Positions 45,381 to 54,159 of a stretch of DNA of 64,000 nucleotides are shown here, piece by piece. Source of the stretch: Cyanobacteria bacterium SIG26 (GTDB lineage Bacteria; Cyanobacteriota; Vampirovibrionia; Gastranaerophilales; Gastranaerophilaceae); assembly GCA_015152555.1 (NCBI GenBank), contig SUTS01000009.1:1-64000 (forward strand), given 5' to 3'. The notes under the pieces are model-generated. The model saw nothing but the letters and a program-made list of their open reading frames with translations, searched no databases and was not told the DNA's origin. How positions within the stretch are numbered: the stretch's first letter is position 1; every line of letters begins with the position of its first letter. The position numbers and the translations under genes were made by a program.

Positions 45381-46382
45381 ATGGCACAAGGTCAAATTTA
45401 TAAAATCCATTCTGATTTTTACTATGTTCAAAAAGATAACCAAACTTTTGAATGTAAAATTCGTGAGGTTTTAAAAAAGCAACAAATAAAAATTGTTGTT
45501 GGTGATTTTGTAGAATTTGATAACGGAGCAATCACCAAAATTTTACCTAAAAAATCATATATTTTACGTCCAGCAGTTGCAAATGTGGACCAAGTTGTTG
45601 TAGTTTCGGCTCTAAAACACCCTGATTTAGATTTTCATCAACTTAACCGATATATTTCATTAGCAAAATATTATAAAATTCCGGTTGTTTTATGTTTCAA
45701 CAAAGAAGATTTAGGTTTAGAACAAGAAGCTCAAGATAAAATAATTTCAATATACGGCACACTAGGTTATGAAATTGTTTTCACATCTGCAATAGAAAAA
45801 AAAGGAATTAAAGCGTTTAAAAAACTTCTAAGCGGGAAAATCTCAGCATTATGCGGAAATTCCGGAGTTGGGAAATCCAGTTTAATCAACGCCCTCAACC
45901 CAAACGTAAACCTACGGACCAAAGAAATCAGCGAAAAACTAAACAGAGGTACTCATACAACAAGACACTGTGAAATAATAAAACTGGATGAAGAAACAGC
46001 AATCGTTGATACTCCGGGATTTAGTAACGTAAAATTTGACTTTTTAATGCCTCAAGACGTTGATCAGCTTTTTGATGAATTGGCAAAATATTCAGGATTA
46101 TGCAAGTATGGAGATTGTCTACATATAAATGAAGATGGTTGCGAAGTACTAAAACATTTAGAAGAAATTGATGAAACGCGTTACGAAAGTTATGCCGAAT
46201 TTGTATCAGAAGCCATAGAATACAAAGAACACATCAAATATAACGGCAAAAAAAGAGAAACCTCACAAAAATTCAAAAACAATAAAATCCAAGCAAAAAT
46301 TAGTGACAAAAAACGCCAAGCATCCAGAAACACAAGAAAACAGCTTATCTATAAGGAAATTGATAACAATGAAAATGAATGA
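45381..46382 (+). CDS. rsgA: Ribosome small subunit-dependent GTPase A
   Basis: RsgA (YjeQ) is a circularly permuted GTPase that helps late 30S subunit maturation. Seen in 333 aa: an N-terminal OB-fold (about 1-65), FNKEDL (G4) before GNSGVGKSSLIN (G1, about 159-170), RGTHTTRH (G2 region) and DTPGFS (G3), then the zinc motif C-x4-C-x-H-x5-C (CKYGDCLHINEDGC, about 240-253). The C-terminus is a long Lys-rich tail. It overlaps the prenyl synthase gene by 14 bp. Confidence 0.95.
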   Translation: MAQGQIYKIHSDFYYVQKDNQTFECKIREVLKKQQIKIVVGDFVEFDNGAITKILPKKSYILRPAVANVDQVVVVSALKHPDLDFHQLNRYISLAKYYKIPVVLCFNKEDLGLEQEAQDKIISIYGTLGYEIVFTSAIEKKGIKAFKKLLSGKISALCGNSGVGKSSLINALNPNVNLRTKEISEKLNRGTHTTRHCEIIKLDEETAIVDTPGFSNVKFDFLMPQDVDQLFDELAKYSGLCKYGDCLHINEDGCEVLKHLEEIDETRYESYAEFVSEAIEYKEHIKYNGKKRETSQKFKNNKIQAKISDKKRQASRNTRKQLIYKEIDNNENE

Positions 46383-47250
46383 TTATATTGAACTTATTAA
46401 CGATAAATTAGACCAGTTTATAAAAATTGAATATCCGGAAAACATTTTTAAATCAATGAAATACACAGTATTACTTCCGGGCAAAAGATTAAGGCCGATA
46501 ATGTGTCTTGAGACCTGTAGAATGTTTGGAGGAGAAGTAGAAAAAGCAATTCCGACAGCCTGTGCAATAGAAATGCTACACGCCCAAACCCTTATCCACG
46601 ATGATTTACCGTGTATGGACAATGATGATTTCAGACGAGGGAAACCGACAAATCATAAAGTTTTCGGAGAGGCAATTGCAGTTTTGGCAGGTGATGCATT
46701 ATTAACATACGCACCACAAATTATTACCAAACATTCAACAGATTTAACCTCAGATACAATAATCAGGATCCTAAACGAATATTTTGAATATGCAGGAGCT
46801 CGCGGGGTTATTGCAGGGCAAGTTGTCGATATCGAATCTGAAAATAATGAATATGCCCAAGAAGAACGAGAAAAAATCCTAGAATATTTACATACACACA
46901 AAACATCTGATCTGTTCCAATTAGCAATGCGCACAGGTGCTATTATTGCAGGAGTAAACGAAAATCAACTTACCGCAATTACAAATTTTGCAAAAACATT
47001 TGGATTGGCATTTCAGATTGCAGATGATATTTTGGATGAAATTTCAACATTTGAACAGATGGGTAAAACATTAGGTAAAGATAAAACAAGTGGAAAATTA
47101 ACTTATGTATCGTTATACGAACTTGAAGAAGCGAAATGTAAATTATCTTGCATGCTTGATGATTGCTATGCTATAATGAAACAACAAAATATTCAGTCCG
47201 AAATATTTGAGGATATAATCGAGAAAATTAAGCAGAGAGTAGGTATTTAA
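46369..47250 (+). CDS. ispA: Polyprenyl diphosphate synthase (farnesyl/geranylgeranyl type)
   Basis: A 293-aa all-helical prenyltransferase joining isopentenyl diphosphate to allylic diphosphates. The first Asp-rich motif reads DDLPCMDND (about 85-93), followed by RRGKPTNHKVFGE, and the second is DDILD (about 222-226). PGKRLRP and the GQVVDI segment are complete. The two residues inserted in the first Asp motif (DDxxxxD) fit the bacterial farnesyl or geranylgeranyl diphosphate synthase type; chain length is not certain. ATG 46369 lies in the end of rsgA with AAGGAA 10 nt upstream. The PAP2-like gene follows without a gap. Confidence 0.92.
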   Translation: MKMNDYIELINDKLDQFIKIEYPENIFKSMKYTVLLPGKRLRPIMCLETCRMFGGEVEKAIPTACAIEMLHAQTLIHDDLPCMDNDDFRRGKPTNHKVFGEAIAVLAGDALLTYAPQIITKHSTDLTSDTIIRILNEYFEYAGARGVIAGQVVDIESENNEYAQEEREKILEYLHTHKTSDLFQLAMRTGAIIAGVNENQLTAITNFAKTFGLAFQIADDILDEISTFEQMGKTLGKDKTSGKLTYVSLYELEEAKCKLSCMLDDCYAIMKQQNIQSEIFEDIIEKIKQRVGI

Positions 47251-47730
47251 ATGTATTTAGAAATATTCCGTCAAACAGTTGCAAACAACGGCTATGAAGT
47301 TATTTCTTGCGGCATAGCTTCAGCATTTTTTGCACAAGTTATAAAATTCATATTGTTTACCCTTAAAACCAGAAGAATAAATTTCAAAATATTCACAACA
47401 ACAGGCGGAATGCCAAGCTCTCACTCAGCGGGTGTAATGGGTTTATCTACAATGGTAGGTATTTTAGCAGGTTTTGAATCAATAGAATTTGCTATATCTT
47501 TAGGATTTTCACTTATTATTATGTACGATGCAGCCGGATTAAGACGCGCCGCAGGTAAAACCGCAGCAAGCCTAAACAAGATGATGGAAGATTTCTATCA
47601 CCACGACCTACAAGCTGTTGGCGGAAAATTAAAAGAACTTCTAGGCCACACACCTTTAGAAGTTTTTGTAGGCGCAATTTTTGGCATATGTTTTGCTTAC
47701 CTATTCCATAGCTTTATTTTAGGAATATAA
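47251..47730 (+). CDS. Divergent PAP2 family membrane protein (DUF212)
   Basis: A 159-aa membrane protein with the family pattern: AQVIKFILFTLKTRRINFKIFTTTGGMPSSHSAGVMGLSTMVG (about 28-70) and MYDAAGLRRAAGKTAASLNKMM (about 91-112), ending in a hydrophobic helix after LLGHTPLEVFVGAIFG. SSHSA and the R-R-x-x-G-x-x-A motif resemble PAP2 phosphatase active-site blocks. The gene follows the prenyl synthase with no intergenic base, suggesting a role on polyprenyl or lipid phosphates, but this is inference. Confidence 0.9.
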   Translation: MYLEIFRQTVANNGYEVISCGIASAFFAQVIKFILFTLKTRRINFKIFTTTGGMPSSHSAGVMGLSTMVGILAGFESIEFAISLGFSLIIMYDAAGLRRAAGKTAASLNKMMEDFYHHDLQAVGGKLKELLGHTPLEVFVGAIFGICFAYLFHSFILGI

Positions 47731-48279
47731 TTATTTGTTAAAATTCTTATACTTATAACTCAAAATACTGTAACTTGACACATCGGTGGAAGAATCTTCA
47801 CTACCATAAAAGATTGAAGTTTGAGTTGCTTTTTTATAATTTTCTTCGTCGATTTTTTCTTGTTTGCTACAAGAATGAGTAAAGGCAGAGATTTCTGCAC
47901 TGGTAACTCGACCATCATGGTTTGTATCAATTTGATCGAAATTATCTAAGATTTTACTAATCATTTCACTTGAATAAGAACCTGATGCCGCAAGCTGAGA
48001 TAATTCAGTTCTTGATACACCTGAAGATGAAATCGTATTAGTCAAAGTATTCATTTCATCGGCACCAATTATACCGTCACCATCTTTATCAATAGAATTA
48101 AAATTATTTTGTAAATACGATGCAAATGACTGGTTTAATGTCAAATAATTTGTAGAGTCATTTCGTGCTGCTGTAATATTCTTCATTGTCACACCATCTT
48201 CTGGATATAAAGAAGCCAAATAAGAATACGTACTTGATAAATTTGATGAAATATTTGCTATAATTGATGAACCTGCCAT
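47731..48279 (-). CDS. EF-hand domain protein
   Basis: A 182-aa protein with two canonical EF-hand loops: DKDGDGIIGADE (about 64-75) and DTNHDGRVTSAE (about 117-128). Both have Asp or Asn at the calcium-coordinating positions and Glu at position 12, so it should bind two calcium ions. The N-terminus is Ser/Asn-rich without a clear signal peptide, and the C-terminus is Ser/Tyr-rich. AAAGGTTTT precedes the ATG. It may buffer calcium or act as a calcium-dependent binding protein; partners unknown. Confidence 0.82.
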   Translation of the reverse strand: MAGSSIIANISSNLSSTYSYLASLYPEDGVTMKNITAARNDSTNYLTLNQSFASYLQNNFNSIDKDGDGIIGADEMNTLTNTISSSGVSRTELSQLAASGSYSSEMISKILDNFDQIDTNHDGRVTSAEISAFTHSCSKQEKIDEENYKKATQTSIFYGSEDSSTDVSSYSILSYKYKNFNK

Positions 48280-48364
48280 AATGTAAAACCTTTTTATTTA
48301 ATCTACCTATACTAATAATAACGATGATTAAAAAAAAGTCAATAATTGAAAGCAAAATATCCTA

Positions 48365-48932
48365 TTATTGACCCAAAGATTCCACAATTGGAGGGAATGG
48401 AGTTAAAATCATTTTTTCTAAATACATATCATTGATTTTTTGAACTTCTTTTGCAATTTCGACAATCTCATTATTTGTGTTAAAAACATATTTTTTGGAA
48501 AATCGCAAAACCAGTATTCCTTTATCAGGATGCTTCGCATATTTATAAACATTATAGACAAAGAAATTTTTATCATTTTGCGAACCATTTTCCAAATAAC
48601 TAATAACAGCAACATCCTGTTTTTTATTTTGAACAAACTTCAACAATACACATTTATCATTAGCCTCAATTTTACTATCAATTTGTGCTGCGTATTTTAA
48701 AGGATTTGAGATATCAAGATAATGATACACTCCAAACATACTCATCCAATATTCTTTAGACTCATCATCTTTATAATATTCATTTTCAACAAGTTTTTTA
48801 TCTTCTACACGTTGGCTTACTTGTAATTTATAAATATCATTGTTAAATTGTATATTTTCGGCAGTTACAGACTGTCCTATTAAAAAAAACACACCAAGCA
48901 AAACAATATAAAACAACCATAATTTTCGCATA
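48365..48932 (-). CDS. Secreted hypothetical protein, 189 aa
   Basis: Not recognised. MRKLWLFYIVLLGVFFLIGQSVTA is a clear signal peptide, with cleavage probably after TA-E. The mature part (about 165 aa) is mixed charge with alternating strands (CVLLKFVQNKKQDVAVISYL, KGILVLRFSKKYVF) and a C-terminal helix, ending in PFPPIVESLGQ. TGAGGT before ATG 48932 supports the start over an in-frame ATG at 48964. It is probably periplasmic. Confidence 0.72.
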
Positions 48933-49007
48933 ATAAACCTCATTTTAGATGCATTAAAACACAAATATAAAGCTATTTAATCCGTCAATAGGACAAACAA
49001 TCTTATA

Positions 49008-49901
49008 CTAATACTTACCAAAACGTTTTACTATATAATCATAAGAACGATTATACGCATCAACCTCTATCGCATTTTTATTATACTCCGGAGAATCAAC
49101 CGGCGGATAATATCTTACGGCCTCAAGCCAAACATGAGCCAATTGACCAAGTTGAGAATCCTCAGCAATTAATCTTGAAGTCGGTGGTTGTGTACCCCAG
49201 AAAGTTTTTTTAATATGTTCTTTTGCGCTATTATCAAACTTTTCAGCATCAGATTGAGTATTTGGGATATAATGGCTCCAAGCTTTTAATACTTCAAGTT
49301 CTCCGATATCAGAAGTTTGGCGCATAATCATGTGTTGCTGAGCATGTATAACCTCATGGACTATACGTTGCAATATAAATTTTCTTTGCTCATCTTTTGA
49401 AATTGGTACAACTTCAAACTTATCAAAAAACATTTTGTACGGGTTATTTGGCATATTCAAAAAACTATTACACAAATCTTTTGATGCAAACATTGGCAAA
49501 TTTATCTTTGGTGACATAATAGTAAATTTTTTACCATCTTTAATTCCAACAACTTTATGATCATTTTCAATAAATTCCTGCATACTCATACCAATTTCAT
49601 TCTTGCTATAAGTATACCCGCCTGCTTGAACACCATCACTTGTTCCGTATAACTTTAATTTAGCAGGAATATCTATACCAAACTCTTTATTCATTGCAGC
49701 ATAAATTTTATCCAAACTACCATTTGGAAATAACTCATTCATCTTTTTTACATAAATTTCATCTGAATTTGATGATTTTACAAATGTATCTTCACCTGTA
49801 AAACTAGGTGCGCTAAGCTGAGTTCTTGAAGCATTATACGATTTTGCAGCAAAAACATTCACCGAAGATAAATTATTAAAACAGTTAAAATTCACATTCA
49901 T
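49008..49901 (-). CDS. Zincin-like protein with N-terminal F-x-G signature
   Basis: A 297-aa protein with RIVHEVIHAQQH (HEVIH at 182-186), a gluzincin-type zinc motif; Glu residues at about 202-210 (GELEVLKAW) could give the third ligand. No signal peptide or membrane segment is seen. The N-terminus (MNVNFNCF, then PSFTG at 32-36) carries the shared signature. A second HExxH protein in the window (17245-18057) is otherwise dissimilar. No Shine-Dalgarno; the ATG follows TTTTATATAATAT. Peptidase activity is inferred only from the motif. Confidence 0.68.
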   Translation of the reverse strand: MNVNFNCFNNLSSVNVFAAKSYNASRTQLSAPSFTGEDTFVKSSNSDEIYVKKMNELFPNGSLDKIYAAMNKEFGIDIPAKLKLYGTSDGVQAGGYTYSKNEIGMSMQEFIENDHKVVGIKDGKKFTIMSPKINLPMFASKDLCNSFLNMPNNPYKMFFDKFEVVPISKDEQRKFILQRIVHEVIHAQQHMIMRQTSDIGELEVLKAWSHYIPNTQSDAEKFDNSAKEHIKKTFWGTQPPTSRLIAEDSQLGQLAHVWLEAVRYYPPVDSPEYNKNAIEVDAYNRSYDYIVKRFGKY

Positions 49902-49974
49902 ATATTATATAAAACACAATCTAAAAATTTTTTGCTAGTCAATTAATATCTATTTATAAATTTGTCAATATATA

Positions 49975-52515
49975 CTAAAGTGATTTTCTTTCGACTTCTT
50001 CTTTTGTTGAAACTTCAATAATATCACCCTCTTGGATGTCATTAAATTTCGAGAATGAAATACCGCATTCAAAACCTTGTGCTACTTCTTTAACGTCATC
50101 TTTAAAACGTTTCAACTGATCAATTGCACCACGGAAGATTTCTTCACCGTTTCTTATTAGAACTGCATCTTTAGAACGAACGATTTTACCTTCTAATACA
50201 TAACAACCGGCAATTTTGTTAGTTTTACCAATTGTAAATACTTGACGAACCTCAGCCTTACCTAGCTCAACTTCCTTAATTTCTGGTTCAAGAAGCGAAA
50301 TCAATGTTCTTTCGATATCTTCAAGCAATTGATAAATAATATCATACTTCTTAATTGTTACACCTTCACGCTCAGCAGATGCTAATGCATTTGAATCTTC
50401 TTTAACTGTAAAACCTAAGATTAATGCATTCGATGCAGATGCTAACATAACATCGGCCTCAGAAATATCACCAACACCAACGTGAATGATTTTAGTTGTA
50501 ATTTCTTTAGATTCAACTTGCGCAATAGACTGAGCCACCGCTTCTGCTGCACCGTGAGTATTAGCTTTAATAATCAAATTCAACTGCGGAATAGCCTCAT
50601 CACCCGCAACAGATTCACGACGAATATGCGCAGGAAGCATAGCCTCTAATCGTTTATCGCGTTCCTTTTCTTTTCTTTCGGTGATAATTGCTTTCATTTC
50701 TTTTTCATTTTTAACAACTTCAAAATAATCACCGGCCTGAGGAACTTCAGACAAACCTAAAACCTCTACAGGAGTTGAAGGTTCAGCTTTTGAAATCCTT
50801 TCACCGCTATCAGATAATAACGCACGAACTCGACCGCAAGCAGTACCTACAACAATACAATTTCCGGCATGCAATGTACCGTTTTGAACCAATAATGTCG
50901 CAACAGGACCTTTACCTTTATCCAAATTAGCCTCAACAACAACACCTGACGCTTGAGCTTTAGGGTTTGCTTTTAAATCTTGAACATCAGCAACCAACAA
51001 AATATATTCTAACAATTCATCAATACCTGTACCTTGAAGAGCAGAAACTCTCACCGTAATTGTATCACCACCCCAATCTTCCGGCACAAGACCATGCTCA
51101 GTCAATTGTTGCAATACTTTATCCGGATTTGCACCTGGTTTATCAATTTTGTTAACTGCAACAATAATCGGGATTTCAGCGGCTTTCGCGTGATTTATCG
51201 CTTCGATTGTTTGAGGCATTATACCGTCATCTGCCGCAACGACAAGAATTGCGATATCAGTAGCCTTTGCACCACGAGCTCTCATTTCTGTAAACGCTTC
51301 GTGACCAGGAGTATCTAAAAATACGATTTTCTTTTCGTCTTTATCACCTAAATAAACGGTATACGCACCGATAGATTGTGTAATACCACCAACCTCAGTT
51401 GCTACAATTTTGTGTTTTGACGCACGAATACTATCTAATAATGTAGTTTTACCATGGTCAACGTGACCCATAATACTAATTACAGGAGCACGTTTTTTCA
51501 ATAATTTTTTATCAACTTCAGATAAAGCTTTCGCCTTTTCTTCTTTTTCTAATTCTTGTTCTATAAATGCATCCAAATCTTCTTCAAGAACTTCTAAATC
51601 ATATTCTGCACAAACTTTTTTAATAACATCAACATCAATAAGTTGGTTAACTGTTGCCATAACACCGTTTAACATTAAAAATTTAACGATTTCGGCAGGA
51701 GTTTTTTTAATTTTTTCAGACAACTCAGAGATTGTCATTGCTTGGTTTACAACAATCTGTTTAACTTCTTCTATCTCTTCTGTTCTTTGAACACGTTTTT
51801 TATGGTGCTGAGCAGCTGCCTTTTCTAAAGAAATTCTTTCTTGTTCTTCTTTTTTAGAAAATTCTTTATCTTTCTTTTTACCATCTGTTCTACGCTTAGA
51901 ATTCGAAGGTACGCCGGGTTTATTTTCATAAATTTCTTGAGGAATTATACGACGCTCAATTGGCTTTTTATCGCCTTTATCAGATGTAGTAACCGGTCTT
52001 TGTGCAGGTTTATCACCATTGCGCAAAAGACGATCCGGACGCTGAGGCCTATCACCTTTTTGGAAAGGTTTGTCTCCTCGAGCAGGACGAGGACCACGCT
52101 CAAAACGTTCACCCTTATTTGCAGACTCACCTGATAACTCAACTTTAGGAGCTCTACGAACGATTTCTAAACGATTAACTGGCTGTACTTTTTCAATTTT
52201 AGGACGTTCAACTTTTTCAATTCTTACTGGGGATTCCGATTTAACAGGTTTTTCAACAGTTTCTTTTGTGTCTTCTTCAATTACAGGTTCTTCAACGGGT
52301 TTAGCTTTTTTGACGACGAATGCCTTTGGCTTAGCAGCTTTTTTTACACCGCCATTTGCGATAAAATCTTTTAACCTATTAATCTGATCTATAGTGACAG
52401 TACTTGAATGAGTTTTCCCGGTTATACCCATTTGCACAAGCTTTTCAATAACATCTTTGCTTGAAAGCCCTAGTTCTTTTGCTATTTCACTTATTCTAAC
52501 TGTTTCGTAACTCAT
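49975..52515 (-). CDS. infB: Translation initiation factor IF-2
   Basis: An 846-aa GTPase that brings initiator tRNA to the 30S subunit. Order: N-terminal IF2N helix ([18 protein letters not shown], 6-23), a Lys/Arg/Pro-rich disordered linker (about 60-240) with repeated RPxRxDxP units, a second IF2N (about 255-305), the G domain with GHVDHGKTT (about 348-356), DTPGHEAF and NKIDKP, and C-terminal domains II-IV. All GTPase motifs are intact. The ATG lies 20 bp inside the end of the rnpM gene, so translation is coupled. The operon here is prfA-rnpM-infB, without nusA directly before it. Confidence 0.97.
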   Translation of the reverse strand: MSYETVRISEIAKELGLSSKDVIEKLVQMGITGKTHSSTVTIDQINRLKDFIANGGVKKAAKPKAFVVKKAKPVEEPVIEEDTKETVEKPVKSESPVRIEKVERPKIEKVQPVNRLEIVRRAPKVELSGESANKGERFERGPRPARGDKPFQKGDRPQRPDRLLRNGDKPAQRPVTTSDKGDKKPIERRIIPQEIYENKPGVPSNSKRRTDGKKKDKEFSKKEEQERISLEKAAAQHHKKRVQRTEEIEEVKQIVVNQAMTISELSEKIKKTPAEIVKFLMLNGVMATVNQLIDVDVIKKVCAEYDLEVLEEDLDAFIEQELEKEEKAKALSEVDKKLLKKRAPVISIMGHVDHGKTTLLDSIRASKHKIVATEVGGITQSIGAYTVYLGDKDEKKIVFLDTPGHEAFTEMRARGAKATDIAILVVAADDGIMPQTIEAINHAKAAEIPIIVAVNKIDKPGANPDKVLQQLTEHGLVPEDWGGDTITVRVSALQGTGIDELLEYILLVADVQDLKANPKAQASGVVVEANLDKGKGPVATLLVQNGTLHAGNCIVVGTACGRVRALLSDSGERISKAEPSTPVEVLGLSEVPQAGDYFEVVKNEKEMKAIITERKEKERDKRLEAMLPAHIRRESVAGDEAIPQLNLIIKANTHGAAEAVAQSIAQVESKEITTKIIHVGVGDISEADVMLASASNALILGFTVKEDSNALASAEREGVTIKKYDIIYQLLEDIERTLISLLEPEIKEVELGKAEVRQVFTIGKTNKIAGCYVLEGKIVRSKDAVLIRNGEEIFRGAIDQLKRFKDDVKEVAQGFECGISFSKFNDIQEGDIIEVSTKEEVERKSL

Positions 52516-52750
52516 TTAGTAATTGTCCTTTCAATTCGTCCGGCACATGCCTTTTAAGCACTCTGCCTAATTTATTTTTTTTAAAAGCAGCTTCTATACA
52601 ACTTTTATTATAGCAAAGATATACAGATCTGCCAAATATTAACGAATCCGGCTGTATGACAAGCTTTCCATCATTGTGAGCAGAAGTAATCTTAATCAAT
52701 TCAGCTCTATCTTTAACTTGCCAACAACTTGCACATCTTCTTTCTGTCAC
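52496..52750 (-). CDS. rnpM: YlxR/RnpM-family protein (DUF448)
   Basis: An 84-aa basic protein with the family start RRCASCWQVKDRAELIKI, the middle GRSVYLCYNKSCIEAAFKKN and KLGRVLKR. YlxR has been described as an RNA-binding modulator of RNase P (RnpM) in Bacillus. The gene is classically placed before infB; here it overlaps infB by 20 bp and follows prfA by 9 bp. Confidence 0.92.
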   Translation of the reverse strand: MTERRCASCWQVKDRAELIKITSAHNDGKLVIQPDSLIFGRSVYLCYNKSCIEAAFKKNKLGRVLKRHVPDELKGQLLNELRNS

Positions 52751-52759
52751 CGATACCTC

Positions 52760-53842
52760 TTAACCTACTTCAGCCAACTTTTCAAGCTTAAGCTTTTGGT
52801 CATACTCAACCAATAAATTAATCAAATCATCTAATTCACCATCGATTACGGTCCAAACGTTTAGATTTTGATTTAATCTATGATCTGTCAAACGACCTTG
52901 TGGGAAATTATAAGTTCTAATACGTTCAGATCTGTCACCGGTACCAACTTGAGAGCGACGCAAATCGGTAACTTCCTTCATCTGTTTTTGAACTTCCATA
53001 TCATAAAGCTTTGCTTTCAATATCTGTAAGGCTCTTTCTTTATTTTGAAGTTGTGAACGTTCTTCCGTACAAAAAATCATAATACCAGTAGGCTTGTGAA
53101 ATACACGTGCAGCAGTTTCAACTTTGTTAACATTTTGACCACCAGCACCGCCGGAACGAGCCGTAGTAATTTCGATATCATTCATATTCAATTCAACTTC
53201 AACATCGTCAACCTCAGGCATAACAGCAACAGTCGCCGTTGAGGTATGAACACGACCCTGAGATTCAGTCGCAGGAACCCTTTGAACTCGATGAACACCT
53301 GATTCATATTTCAATCTGGAATATATACTATCACCTTTCATTGAAATAATAACCTCAGAAACTCCACCGGCCTCGCAATCAGTCCTACTAAGGATTTGAG
53401 TTTGCCAACCCATTTTGTCAGCATATCTTAAATACATACGCATCAAATCACCGGCAAAAATATTCGCTTCATCACCACCTGCACTACCACGAATTTCAAG
53501 CATAATATCTTTATCATCCATAGGATCACGTGGTAATAACAACACTTTCATACGTTCTTCATACGCAGGAATTTTTGATTCATTTTCTTCCATCTCAGCT
53601 TTTAAAAACTGACGCATCTCTTCGTCTTTTTCTTCAAAAAGCATTTGTTTAGCATCTTCAATTGCATCAGTTGTTTCTTTCCATTTATAATACAATTCAA
53701 CAGTTTCTTCCATAGATTTTCTTTGTTTTGAAAGGTCTCTGAATTTATTATAATCCTGAATTACTGCCGGATCAGAAAGAGTTTCACCCAATTCCTGATA
53801 ACGTTTTTCTATTTGTAAAATTTTATCTAACATATCTTTCAT
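52760..53842 (-). CDS. prfA: Peptide chain release factor 1
   Basis: A 360-aa class I release factor for UAA and UAG. The catalytic GGQ is in [15 protein letters not shown] (about 228-242), and the codon-recognition P-x-T appears as [15 protein letters not shown] (about 186-200), which indicates RF1 and not RF2. [28 protein letters not shown] in the C-terminal third is characteristic. The start is ATG 53842 or 53833; neither has a clear Shine-Dalgarno. First gene of the prfA-rnpM-infB operon, with a promoterless-looking but AT-rich upstream region. Confidence 0.96.
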   Translation of the reverse strand: MKDMLDKILQIEKRYQELGETLSDPAVIQDYNKFRDLSKQRKSMEETVELYYKWKETTDAIEDAKQMLFEEKDEEMRQFLKAEMEENESKIPAYEERMKVLLLPRDPMDDKDIMLEIRGSAGGDEANIFAGDLMRMYLRYADKMGWQTQILSRTDCEAGGVSEVIISMKGDSIYSRLKYESGVHRVQRVPATESQGRVHTSTATVAVMPEVDDVEVELNMNDIEITTARSGGAGGQNVNKVETAARVFHKPTGIMIFCTEERSQLQNKERALQILKAKLYDMEVQKQMKEVTDLRRSQVGTGDRSERIRTYNFPQGRLTDHRLNQNLNVWTVIDGELDDLINLLVEYDQKLKLEKLAEVG

Positions 53843-53934
53843 ACCCGTATCGTAACAAGAACAGGCGCAAATGTAAATAGGGTAACAATTTTATTAAAAA
53901 TTTAATCTCTGTTAAAAAAATTTTAATTACACTC

Positions 53935-53964
53935 TTGACAAAATTTTATACTTGGATTTATACT
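53935..53964 (+). promoter_or_regulatory. Strong sigma-70 promoter of the leader transcript
   Basis: A perfect TTGACA (53935-53940), an 18-nt spacer and TATACT (53959-53964). The transcript should begin near 53971, just before the AAGGAA of the 26-aa leader frame. It is the best -35/-10 pair noticed in the window. Confidence 0.75.
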
Positions 53965-53983
53965 GACAGAAAAGAAGGAAATT

Positions 53984-54064
53984 ATGATTAAATTATTCGC
54001 TAAATTGAATAACTCCTCATCCTCCAAGTCATCGAAATCGGGACTTGGCGGTTTTAGCGTGTAA
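53984..54064 (+). CDS. Small Ser-rich peptide, 26 aa, possible leader peptide
   Basis: The frame has a good ribosome-binding site (AAGGAA at 53975-53980) and follows a strong promoter by about 13 nt. The peptide MIKLFAKLNN is followed by S-S-S-S-K-S-S-K-S, then GLGGFSV: seven Ser codons within nine. The Ser run overlaps hairpin CCAAGTC/GACTTGG (54024-54030 with 54042-54048). A terminator lies 42 nt after the stop. It could be a leader peptide that controls the gene at 54160 by attenuation, or a free-standing small cationic peptide with its own terminator. No similarity is known to me. Confidence 0.55.
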   Translation: MIKLFAKLNNSSSSKSSKSGLGGFSV

Positions 54065-54114
54065 TATTTTAAATATTTTCATAATTATACCTAAATTATA
54101 ATAGCAGTCCCGAT
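54024..54114 (+). promoter_or_regulatory. Alternative RNA pairings (possible antiterminator)
   Basis: CCAAGTC (54024-54030) pairs with GACTTGG (54042-54048), inner CGA/TCG supporting. ATCGGGACT (54037-54045), which overlaps the second strand, is the exact complement of AGTCCCGAT (54106-54114), which in turn is one arm of the terminator. The three pairings exclude one another, as in classical attenuators. Confidence 0.45.
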
Positions 54115-54130
54115 ATGACGGGGCTTTTTT
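54106..54130 (+). terminator. Intrinsic terminator upstream of the gene at 54160
   Basis: AGTCCCG (54106-54112), loop ATATGA, CGGGGCT (54119-54125), then six T. Seven base pairs including one U-G. It lies between the small peptide frame and the next gene, both on the plus strand. Confidence 0.75.
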
Positions 54131-54159
54131 CGTATGTAGTTATTTTTCGTGGAGACAAA

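Noticed and set aside
54115-54159. Earlier start for the 508-aa unknown protein
   Set aside because: The ATG at 54115 lies in the loop of an intrinsic terminator; ATG 54160 has GGAGA and gives the shared N-terminal signature at position 1.
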